The translations under genes were made by a program, and so were the position numbers. Under the pieces are notes generated by a model. The model made no database searches. It saw only the letters and a list, made by a program, of their open reading frames with translations, and had not been told where the DNA came from. Positions 35,391 through 44,644 of a DNA stretch of 64,000 bases are shown here, in pieces. Each line of letters opens with the position of its first letter. Position 1 is the stretch's first letter. The stretch comes from Chondrus crispus (lineage: Eukaryota > Rhodophyta > Florideophyceae > Gigartinales > Gigartinaceae): positions 42,360 to 106,359 of the forward strand of contig NW_005179206.1 of the NCBI RefSeq assembly GCF_000350225.1, in the 5' to 3' direction.

Positions 35391-36329
35391 TATTGGAAGG
35401 TCAGCGGGGCAAAGGGAAATCGAAGGACGGTTGATGAGGTGAAGTTGAAGGATTGGGTACCGATTTACTTCGAGTCGCCAACTTCTGGCACTACTTATAC
35501 ACTTCTGCAATCTTCTAGAACTCTACTACCAAACACTACGACAAACATACTACAAATGTATTGGCTCTAACACATGTGCCCGTCTTGCTACTCAGCCAAA
35601 CTGGCGATGGCCCAACAAACATAACAGAAAACCGCCTTACGAATTACCACTGTCATGACGGAGAAATTAGTAAGGCAGTACGACAAAGCACAGCAAAGCA
35701 CAAATTCCCTTACTATTCCAAATCCAGCGTGGCACAAATTCGTAAGGCACGTTTACAGCTCACACGTTGCCTTACGAATTCAAATCAATCCTGCAAGGAC
35801 TGTTTACAGCGCACACGTTGCCTTATGAATCTGAATCTCTCGTGAGGCCTTGTCCACTGTCAATTACAACAGTGCACATTTTGCCTTACGAATTCAAAAC
35901 TCGCACACCCGTATCTTTGTGTCCTGCTGTACCCGTGCTGCACTCCATGGACGCTGTAAACCTTTGGCTCGTGCCAGGCACCCGCCACCAAGGTTCTACA
36001 CTTTGTCTGTAAGACTGCAGGCGTACTGTACGCGTCCGACAGTGTAATGAGGACATGTGTCCAGGTCATACACGTGTCGGGCGAAGAAAATGAAACATGC
36101 TCAGATTGTACGGTGCACCGCAACCGTGTACATATTTCACACGTGTACACGTTACAAACCGAAGTTGCTCCTGAAGTACAATAGAGTGCAACCGTGTACA
36201 GAAATCACACGTGTACACGTGGAAAATCAAACGTGCTCAGCTCGTCACGCCGAGTGTTTTCGATTTTACAAGTGTCATACCTGTCGTTGTGTGTCATGCA
36301 TATCAGCATGTGGTCGTAGAATTACAACA
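35391..36329 (-). repeat. C1 5' LTR (family L1)
   Basis: A 939-bp LTR, TATAAGTA on minus at 35499-35492. Flanks agatc and caagt do not match; the inner side lacks a primer site and the outer side is an inverted copia fragment. Confidence 0.88.
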
Positions 36330-36840
36330 CAAGTTTGATGAATCGACATGTGAGATGCATGACATTCCTGCACACGAAAGTGATTCAATCAACTCTGATG
36401 TTGACGATGTATTGCTCGACGGCGACGATGGGAATACAGCTGATACCCCAAATACGGATGTGGTCCGTTCTGAGAAGGACGAAGTTTTGGAGGAGGTTCT
36501 TGAAAACGACGAAACTCACTCTGTAAGTGAGAATGATGAAGATAATGTATCACCTCTCGTTGAAACTCCGAATGTCACCCCTCCAATTCCCACTCCAACT
36601 GTACGAAGATCGTCTCGAGTCAGCAGACCTCCCGCATCATGGTGGAGGAGCAACTTTGCAGCTGCTCTTCTTTCATATGCCCATGTCGCTATTGAAGGTC
36701 CCAACACTTTCAAACAGGTAACCAACGGTCCTAGAGCTGCATTTTGGCAGACTGGCATTGACAAAGAACTTGCCTCGCAGACCAAGAATCAGACCTGGAA
36801 ACTTGTTCCTCGATCTGAGGCGTCAAACATCTTAACATCA
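36330..36840 (+). pseudogene. Inverted copia C-type pol fragment
   Basis: Plus-strand coding sequence for the linker between integrase and RT: KFDESTC, the acidic region, VSRPPASWWRSNFAAALLS, and ending at NILTS just before the RT motif RWVFNVKQ. Opposite in orientation to the adjacent C1. It breaks off inside the sequence TTAACATC, where it joins the primer site of the next element. Confidence 0.85.
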
Positions 36841-37110
36841 GGTTATGGGCCCAGATTTTCGCTACCATTCGTGAGTGCGATTCTCACCGAGTGCACTTGG
36901 GCGGCTCAATGTTTGTTTGTTTGTGCTACACTTGGGAACGTACCTGCCTGTGTGTTGTGCAGTGACCCGCGCCGTGTGTTTGGCGTCCCCTGGTCGAGGG
37001 GGAGTGTTGAAATACTGAGCCCGCCCAAGGGCGCCCCAACAAGCCAGCGTCTGTGGTCTAGTGGTTTACGAATTTTTGCGGCAGATTTTCAGACCTCGAT
37101 TTTAACATCA
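36841..37110 (+). mobile_element. TRIM-like miniature LTR retrotransposon remnant
   Basis: A copia-type primer site GGTTATGGGCCCAG (36841-36854), an internal region of only about 138 bp, a polypurine tract GTCGAGGGGGAG (36993-37004), and then a putative 3' LTR of 106 bp (37005-37110) starting TGTTGAAATACTG and ending TTTTAACATCA. The 5' LTR would end in the same TTAACATCA, and that is where the copia fragment is joined (36832-36840), so the 5' LTR was probably lost by recombination at this microhomology. The LTR contains TGGTCTAGTGG, which resembles a tRNA A box. Confidence 0.6.
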
Positions 37111-37441
37111 CTTCATGATACGAAAAATGACGAGGAGAGGAGAACGTTACGCGTGAGCGGCGCTCGGCAATGCACGACACGCGCCAACCACCCTCACGCC
37201 GTCACCAAATCACGGCCTCCCCCTGCCTGCGAAATTTGCAAAAAAATTAAGGGGAGGAAATTCCACTGGCACGTGCCTTGCGTGCATGGGCACGGTAACA
37301 CCTCCACCAACGACCGGTAACAAGGCGAGCGACGTCGCCCCATGGGTATACACGTCCGCCCCCGGTCCGAATACAGGACGGACACCACGACACCACACGC
37401 GCCCCCAAACGGCAAGAGCACGGAACAAGAACGTCCGCTAC
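37111..37441. other. Unassigned spacer
   Basis: Flank of the TRIM-like remnant running into the hairpin array. It contains GGCACGTGCC-like palindromes near 37269 and 37289 but no gene or repeat I can name. Confidence 0.4.
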
Positions 37442-38140
37442 GCGACGCGCCCTCGCCCCGAATGGCGAGAAAGGCGGGAGACTAAGAACGCACGCTGCAC
37501 TCCGCGCTCTTGCCGCGAATGGCGAAGGTCGTGGCAGATAAGAACAGCCGTCATAAGCTGCGCCCTCGCCCCGAATGGCGAAAGGCGCCGGCGAAAGGAC
37601 GAATGCCGAACGCAGAGCGCTCGTCACCGACGGCAAGCAGCGATTAACAAGGAAGTGCGCCGCTCCCCGCGCTCTCGCCCGGAGTGGTGAGGGACGCGCG
37701 ACTGATAAAGACCTCCGTTCGGCACTGCGCCCTCGCCCCCAAAGGACGAGAGGCCCCCGAAAGATAAGACGAAGTCCGCGCACTGCGCCCCCACGACCGG
37801 ACCGCGAGGGGAGCGAGACCTCAGACAGACCCCGCCGCGCACGCCCTCGCCACCGTCGGCGACAGGCCTCAAGAAGGACGACCGCTGCACGCGCCCTCGC
37901 CCCGAATGGCGAGGGACGCGTGAGACGAAGACAACGCGCTGTGCTCCGCCCCGGACGACGAAGGGGCGGGACGTCAAGACAGACGTTCGATGCGCCGCGC
38001 GCCCTCACTCCGAATGGCGAGGGACGTGATGGATAAGAGTGTTCGTAGTGCGCTGGGCCCTCGCCACCGATGGTGAGAGGCCTCAAGGAGAACACGAGAT
38101 CTCGCGCGCCCCTGCCCTCGCTACCAGATGGCGAAGAGGG
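37442..38140. repeat. Tandem array of about 13 hairpins, period about 56 bp
   Basis: Repeated units centred on CCCTCGCC-ccgaat-GGCGAGGG, an 8-bp stem with a 6-base loop (clearest at 37894-37915, also near 37450, 37563, 38001). Starts of successive units are near 37450, 37507, 37563, 37619, 37671, 37731, 37787, 37845, 37894, 37950, 38001, 38058 and 38113. Several degenerate units keep a stem while changing loop bases (for instance CACCGATGGTG near 38064). The intervening sequence (about 30 bp, AGATAAGAAC-like) is looser. Minus-strand reading gives a repeated RPSPFGARARGA peptide, but I treat this as a DNA/RNA structural repeat, not a gene. Confidence 0.85.
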
Positions 38141-38350
38141 ACGAGGAGGATGCGATCTGTCATCGCTCCTTCCTCCTCCGCTTTGAGGAAAGCACGGGCG
38201 GGCGTGCTGTGTGACGCCGATGACAAAGAGGAATTAGAAGCAACGAACGGACTCGAAGAAACGCGTCACGATGAAAGCAATGTTTACTGTGTCGTTCTCG
38301 CTGACGTAAGGGAAGAAGGGCACCGCGCGGTTGACAACCAGACCGCGCAG
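38141..38350. other. Unassigned spacer after the hairpin array
   Basis: No repeat unit, LTR terminus or convincing coding sequence. It lies just downstream (on minus) of the stop of the broken antisense gene and may be its 3' flank. Confidence 0.4.
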
Positions 38351-41300
38351 TCAGCGACTCTCATCTTTCAAGGGCCCGCGAGACCCCGAGGCATATTTAT
38401 CCGGGGGGCAATACCCTGGATGCCGAGGTGTCTCGTTGTCCAGTTCAGCGAGGCTAGGCATGACGACATGCGGCGTGCCCTCCCCGGACGCCCAGTTTCG
38501 GGGAGGGAGAGGACCGGGCTCATAATCAGCGTACGGATCGCGCCTGACGGGAGGGACCGGAGCGTTAGTAGGAGCGCCACCCGCCGGCAAGGGTACCGGC
38601 TGAGCCAAACGCAGACGGTCGCGTTCGCGTCGATAGCGCTCGCGTTCGTGCAGGACTCGCTCCTAGACGACCGCCTGGCGTTCGGACGCCTCGCATATAG
38701 TGGCCACCTTCTGGGTCACCCGTTGAAGTTCTGCGGATCGCGCCGCCAGGTCGTCACGAAGACCGCGCGCTTCGTCACTCCGATCCAGAAACCAGTCTGC
38801 GAGGGTACCCAACAGCCCGCCTACCGTCCAGGTCCGCTGGCTAGCGACCCCCAAGGCCCGTACTACCTTGGGCACGGTCACCAGCTCCCCTCAGGGACCA
38901 CGAGGTCGCGAACACAGTGCGCCGGCGGCGTGGCCTGCGACACCTCATCAACAGGCGGGACGGGCAGGATGGCCCCTGTGGGGGCAAGGCTCCCCGCCCC
39001 GGCCCGACCGACCCCTGATATCGTACGGTAGGGGTTCAGGTTGAGACCAGCGGGATCCACGCACGCGGCGTCGAGGTCCCGGTAGCCCTTTCGCCGCTTC
39101 TGCCGACTCTCGGAACCGACGCCTCCCCTCTTCCCCGTGTTGCCTGTTGTACGACCACCTGCAGACACGCATGACAGACAACGACAGGTATGACACTTGT
39201 AAAATCGAAAACACTCGGCGTGACGAACTCAGCAAGTTTTATTTTCAACATGTACACGTGTGATTTCTGTACACGATTGCACTCCATAGTACATCAGGAG
39301 CAAGTTTGGTTTTCAACGTGTACACGTGTGAAATATGTACACGGTTGCGGTGTACAGTACAATCTGAGCATGTTTCATTTTCTCCGCCCGACACGTGTAT
39401 GACCTGGACACATGTCCTCATTACACTGTCGGACGCGTACAGTACGCCTGCAGTCTTACAGACAAAGTGTAGAACCTTGGTGGCGGGTGCCTGGCACGTG
39501 CCAAAGGTTTACAGCGTCCATGGAGTGCAGCACGGGTACAGCAGGACACAAAGATACCGTTGCGCGAGTTTTGAATTCGTAAGGCAAAATGTGCACTGTT
39601 GTAATTGACAGTGGACAGGACCTCACGAGAGATTCAGATTCATAAGGCAACGTGTGCGCTGTCCTTGCAGGATGGATTTAAATTCGTAAGGCAACGTGTG
39701 AGCTGTAAACGTGCCTTACGAATTTGTGCCACGCTGGATTTGGAATAGTAAGGGAATTTGTGCTTTGCTGTGCTTTGTTGTACTGCCTTACTATTTCTCC
39801 GTCATGACAGTGGTAATTCGTAAGGCGGTTTTCTGTTATGTTTGTTGGGCCATCGCCAGTTTGGCTGAGTAGCAAGACGGGCACATGTGTTAGAGCCAAT
39901 ACATTTGTAGTATGTGTGTCGTAGTGTTGGGTAGTAGAGTTCTAGAAGATTGCAGAAGTGTATAAGTAGTGCCAGAAGTTGGCGACTCAAAGTAAATCGG
40001 TACCCAATCCTTTAACTTCACCTCATCAACCGTCCTTCGAATCCCCTTCGCCCCGCTGACCTACCATTATTGCTGATAACCAAAAGGGGACGAACGGAGC
40101 GAGCGACGAAGGCATCCGACGCCGGTTCATATGTGACGAAGAAACCTCGGGCCCCGGTGGTATAGTCCATCCACGGGTGATGGTTCGCGAGCTGATCTCC
40201 CCAGCACGGACCATAAGGCCCACGGCCTGGGCGAACGTCCAGGGGACGTGGGAGGACCCGTGCTCTGTCGAATGGAGGACTGCATCAGGAAGGCCGGACA
40301 CGACGCGTCCTACGAACGTGACCGTAGAGTCCGCCTGAATGAAGACTCGCTTGTTCATGTGGGCCTCGGCCATGAACGCGCAGCACACGGACCAAGCCCA
40401 CTCGCGCTCATTATTATACGCGACCCGCGAGTGGGCTGGGTGCTGCGGGTTGGCACATGCAATCCCGAAATGCTTCAAGACCGGAGGCAGAAGCGGGCAC
40501 TCCGAGCGAGGGAAAGCTCTCCCTCACGTCGACAGGGAGAGCGGGGAAGTCTTCCGGAGACAGGCCGGACGCAAAGGCAGACGTCGTAACGACACGACCG
40601 TCCGCCTCGTTCTCCCGCCGATAGGCAGACCAATCGTGGTGGGCGAATCCCACACCGTGGAGACGCATCAAGGAGCACGAAGACTTCTGCAGGGCCACTC
40701 GGGGCCTAGTGAACGCATAGGGGCGGGGCGACAAGTACAGCCGGGGTCGACCTGTCCTGTGTTAGACAGGAACGATCCCATCCGGTCGACGAGGAGAACC
40801 TCCGCGATACTGTACGCGAAGGTACGATCTCCGATCAGCTCGTCCGGCAGTTGGTACCCGAATCCGCTGCCTTCGCCCATCAACCGGTGTAGAACCGACG
40901 ACGCCTCCTGCACACCACCAGCTTCGTGAACCTTGAACACGCGGGCTAGGTCGGAACGAAGCCACATGCAGAAAGAAAGTTCCTCGACGGTTATCCCCGA
41001 GCGACCGCAGCGTCGCCAGAGGTACCGTAGCTCGCTCATGGGGAGCGGTGGGACTTCGAACGACGATACCCGTAGCCACCGAGTGGCAGAGGGCGACTCC
41101 CCCTCCTCATCGACGGTAAAGAGAAGGGTACTACGGGGCGGAGGACCGAAGGACGCGCCATCCATCTTGAGGGACACCCCCGACGCGAGGGGAGCGGCCG
41201 AGCCGCACCGAGTGGCAGAGAGATCGGAAGGCGGGATGTCGGCTGCTGGGACGGAAGGGGTAGCCGGGCGAAACGAAAGGACCGGCTTGGATGGCCCCTC

Positions 41301-41540
41301 ACCGGGGGCCACCAGTTCCAAGGACACGGTCGTGGACCGCGAGCGGGACTTCCGGAAACCCGGCGGAGGGAGAGGGCCCGCTTGGGCCAGGACGACGCCA
41401 CCCTCTCGCGGTCCGGATGACGCACCTGGGAGTCCGAGCCCGCTCGTCGGCGGGGTCCCGACGACCACCGCCTCCGCCATAGTTGGCTTCACGACGCCCG
41501 GAGGTGACTGCGGGAGAGGAATAGACCGCGGGTCGGCCAT
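38351..41540 (-). pseudogene. Broken gene of about 750 codons, antisense beside a gypsy 3' LTR
   Basis: A long minus-strand coding remnant. From the ATG near 41540 (MADPRSIP): a Pro/Ser-rich N-terminal region of about 170 aa; a helical domain (SELRYLWRRCGRSG, VEELSFCMWLRSDLARVF, HRLMGEGSGFGY); a frameshift near 40700 and another near 40480; a domain with AWSVCCAFMAEAH and ADSTVTFVGRVVSG; a solo LTR (39145-40069); a basic segment; a probable coiled coil (EARGLRDDLAARSAELQR); a stop near 38665; and a Pro-rich tail to 38351. I do not recognise the family. By position (opposite strand, just upstream of a 3' LTR) it could be an antisense accessory gene of a gypsy element, or the gag of another element. 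Confidence 0.5.
39145..40069 (+). mobile_element. Solo L1 LTR in the antisense gene
   Basis: A 925-bp L1 in plus orientation, TGTTGTACGACC to CTACCATTA, with flanks ttgcc (39140-39144) and ttgct (40070-40074), a duplication with one mismatch. About 14 bp shorter than the other L1 copies and more diverged at its start, so probably older. Confidence 0.9.
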
Positions 41541-41684
41541 GCTGACACGGGCGGCGACGCGAGAGGGGACGACCAAATGGAGCTGTCAAGGACGGAGTGG
41601 GACAGTGCGCAAGGGGGAGAAAATTCGTATACCAGGTCGGATCTGCTCGGGGTTCAGGAATTGGGACCGACAGGTTCTACAAGC

Positions 41685-41716
41685 CTCAAGAGTGAACGCG
41701 GACGTTCACTCTTGAG
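41685..41716 (+). other. Perfect 14-bp stem at the end of gypsy-3 coding sequence
   Basis: CTCAAGAGTGAACG, loop CGGA, then CGTTCACTCTTGAG. It spans codons for VNADVHS and the stop, and leads straight into the polypurine tract (41717-41726). Gypsy-2 has the same hairpin with two mismatches (55926-55957), and gypsy-1 keeps the inner 8 bp. Confidence 0.7.
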
Positions 41717-41726
41717 GGGGGGGTGA

Positions 41727-42317
41727 TGTGGTATAAGCCCATACGGAAATTAGATTAGGATTGCATCAGGGACAGTAAGGCAACGAGCATTACAGCCATG
41801 CGCGCACACACGTGTCCTCCACGTGTACGGGATGCGTACTACACGTGGACTGTCAGCCCCGCCAGCTGACAGCGTTACAGTGTCGGTAGACCGGCACTAC
41901 TGTAGAGTTATGATAGACTACAATGTACATTAAATATGAGCGGACCGCCGGCGGTGGAGGACGACAAGCACGGACTTGTCAAGGATCCTCCACCTTGGTC
42001 CGCCTGCTCACTTTTAAGTACCTCCGTTAGTTACCTAGGAGTCGCACGGCGCGCGGGTTGAGGACGCGCGTAGCACGCCCACGAGCCGGCTCCGCCTCCG
42101 CCCGTTGGTACTGGATCGTCACCCAGTACCGCTCCGGGGCGTCGAGGCATAAAACCGCTCTCGCGTGCCCGCGTCCTCCTCGATCCCGCTCTACCACCGC
42201 TACCTCCAGCCCGTGCTCGGTACCGTGGGTGGGCTGTGCTTCTATCTTCCCACCGATCGGGGTCTTTCCGAACTGTCAGTACTCACCCCCCTCGTCGTTG
42301 GGGGTGATTATACTACA
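41727..42317 (+). repeat. gypsy-3 3' LTR
   Basis: A 591-bp gypsy LTR in plus orientation, TGTGGTATAAGCCC to TATACTACA, very like the gypsy-1 LTR. It is preceded by a polypurine tract and by a gypsy pol tail (VNADVHS stop), so it is a 3' LTR. The rest of this plus-strand element upstream is not recognisable; the strand carries the antisense gene instead. The right flank caagt has no partner nearby. Confidence 0.85.
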
Positions 42318-43739
42318 CAAGTCAGACGGAATTGGCGTCTGGCTCCCATATCTACGGCTCAGGCGTGCTTCGACGGGAGAACACAATTCCCCCGTACAGG
42401 GATTAAACCAGGCAAAGTCACCAGCCGCCTGATGGGTGCGCCCAGGAGAGAAGGAAGGCCTCTGTCGGCCAAAGGGGCGTGAGGAGTTTTGCCGGGGGAT
42501 GATGTTCCAGTTGACGCTCTGCACCTTATCTAGGAGCGAGTGTACTTCATCGCTCGTGTCCTCGTCGCCTAAGGGTACGAAATAATCAAGGCATCTCATA
42601 AGCTCAATCACCTGGGGAGGGAGATACCATAATATCCAACAATCGTATGTCTCCCAAAGGAGCGTGGTGCCTACCTTGATGCACCATTCGGTCAGGAATA
42701 TCACCCAGAGGCCGTGGCGAGGATCGCGAAGGTAACTCCCATAGTATGACAGAACGGAGCCTAGTTCCGCCGAGAATCCTTGGCAGACTTCATAATGACT
42801 CCACCACGAGGGTAGCTGTTGGTATCGGTTGGCGTAGTGATGTCGTGCAATTTCGCGGGCCTCGAGTATTTGATATGCTACGAAGAACCCCGTGTCCGAC
42901 CTGATACGGCGCTCGTAACGCACCGTGTCTTGGAAGAAAGGGATATTCCCCCGCTTTATATGACGGAAGTCTTTCGTAATTATGGCTTGAGTCCATAGCA
43001 TGGCGTCGTTGATTACAGTACGCTGACCGTACCATCTACTGTGGGCTTCTCGCGGAGGATTGCCAAGGGTCCAGGCTATTAGGGTGTCGAGATATGGACG
43101 CTCACCGTCGGTGCGGTATTGCCAAGTGTCACAGCTGTAGTCTACCGGGATGAGACCTCCGGTCATTGGGACCTCGAGCCGATCGCAAACAGCATTCATG
43201 AACAGCGTCGATAATATTTGTCGGCCACGGGGGGACTGCGATTGAGAATAGAAGGAGGAATACCGGGTTAACCAGTCGTACGATTGAATGGCTTGCAGGG
43301 GGAGGTTTCCCGGTAACATGCCAGCGCCATCAGCGAAGGAACGATGGATGTCGACAAAATCCCGCACACCACTTACAGAAAACCATTTCGCAGTAGCGAA
43401 TAGAGTGGAATATTGCTGCATGCGTTTGTTTTGTAGGAGCTCGAGAGAAGGGAACTGACGCGCCACAGGAGCATAGGGGTCGCGCCCAGGGTGGAAGACC
43501 GGAGCGGATACGTTGGAAATAGGGGGTAAACGGGGAACAGGGAGGAGTTCCCAAGGCTCAGAAGAGTCTCTCGAATGACCGACGCCGGGTGGTTTTTGTT
43601 GGTAATATCGACGGTACCCTCTGAGGTAGGCGGAGACATGATGTTTCGTCTTACCCTTGTCAGCTGGCCGCGCAGAGTGACTAACGGTTGAAAAGGATGG
43701 AGACGGCAGAAGAATATACGATGGCTTGGCGCTGTACAA
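42279..43739 (-). CDS. Orphan ORF, 487 codons, unknown function
   Basis: Long open minus-strand frame with no stop. The first codon available is TTG and the first ATG is only at residue 107, so the true start or an upstream exon is unclear. The protein is basic at its N terminus, then rich in Trp, Tyr and Arg (DTWQYRTDGERPY, WYGQRTVINDAMLW, PSWWSHYEVCQGF, TLLWETYDCWILWYLPP), without transmembrane or zinc motifs. It ends with PFGRQRPSFSPGR and NPCTGELCSPVEARLSRRYG, but the last dozen codons run into the gypsy-3 LTR, so the native C terminus was replaced. Base composition is less GC-rich than the gypsy DNA around it. It sits antisense, 20 bp from an L5 LTR. I do not recognise it; a structural protein of a retroelement is one guess. 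Confidence 0.5.
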
Positions 43740-43759
43740 GGGCGTTCAGAAGGGAGATA

Positions 43760-44644
43760 TGTAGTCCAATACAGGGCTCTACAGGGGGGTGAAGTGAAAG
43801 GAAAATAATTGGAGAGGACAAGTAGTCCGGGTTGGAGGACACACGTGTGAATAATTGCAGTTTTAATTTTGAATTGTTTTATTGTATTTAGTTAATTAGT
43901 TGGCATTAATTTTGCTGATATTAGATTAGATCTAGGATCTAGGGCCGCGTGCTACTGTAGTGGCTCCGGCCGGGCGATATATATCTTAGCCCGCTGACCA
44001 CCAATTCAGTAAAGGTAACCCGAGTTGCCAGAGTCTGATATCGCCTTGGTCGAAGTCCATCTTTCACAAGACATTCCTTTCCACTACAGATTACTTTGTC
44101 CTTTGCGCTCGGGGATTCCCTATCCTTTTCCTTTATTCCCTATCCTTTTCTATCTCCATTTCTACCTATTTTCCCTTATCTTGTGTTGGTGCCATCGGCC
44201 TCGGTTGCGACCGAACCGGTGTAGGTGTCTTGGCCATCGGGCGACACAGCTGACGTAGCGCTGCTACTTTCATTTCATCCCGTCGGGATGCGTTTCCATG
44301 CCCCCGTCGAAGGCCTTGTCGCGTTACAAGGTGTCGAAGAAGCTCAACAAGCATTGGCCTTACAACCCAGTAGAACCGGGGTACCTAAGTACGCGCCCCA
44401 CCCCACACTCGTCGAGTAGTTCTCTTTGCAAGTCTCTACCACATAGATCCAGGGCCGGGCTGTTTCTCTGTGACCCCCTTTCAGGGATCTGAGCTACTAC
44501 GAGTCGCAAGCTCGTTTAAACGGAGAAAGGAGAGTCGGACACTCCGTACCGCTGTGCCGTCGGCAGTTCTTCTTTTTGTTGCTGTTGTTGTTTTTGCTGG
44601 ACTATCGGACCGCTTTCTCTGCCTGACAGGCGCATTCCACTACA
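43760..44644 (+). repeat. L5 LTR, copy a
   Basis: An 885-bp sequence from TGTAGTCCAAT to ATTCCACTACA, inverted-repeat ends typical of an LTR. It aligns along its length with 56832-57882. Contains a TATATATC box near 43977 and a pyrimidine tract near 44123-44180. Flanks agata and ctcgc do not match, so it is not a simple solo LTR. A purine run, AGAAGGGAGA, precedes it. Confidence 0.8.

Larger units (their letters stand above)
28416..36329 (-). mobile_element. copia C1: intact gag-pol, rearranged 5' end
   Basis: Read on minus: LTR L1 (35391-36329), leader with a solo L2, gag-pol (33475-29366), polypurine tract AAAGGGAG (29362-29355), 3' LTR L1 (28416-29354). The two LTRs share variants that other L1 copies lack (for instance ggccttgtcc, tgtacccgtgc), so they are a true pair. 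But the initiator tRNA primer site seen in C2 and B1 is absent beside the 5' LTR, and the outer flanks (atgca left, caagt right) do not match, so the element ends were rearranged. Confidence 0.88.

Noticed and set aside
35391..36329. Independent solo L1 LTR
   Set aside because: No target duplication, and it shares private variants with the C1 3' LTR, so it is the C1 5' LTR.
37247..38095. 282-codon minus-strand frame with repeated RPSPFGARARGA peptides
   Set aside because: The repeat period varies between 49 and 60 bp and is not held to multiples of three, and the conserved feature is the inverted repeat. Better explained as a structural DNA repeat than as a protein.
37442..38140. CRISPR array
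   Set aside because: Units are imperfect, spacers are not unique inserts of fixed length, and the context is a eukaryotic retroelement landscape.
40933..41715. 260-codon plus-strand frame ending in VNADVHS
   Set aside because: Only the last residues are gypsy pol; the rest is the mirror of the antisense gene and has low-complexity composition.
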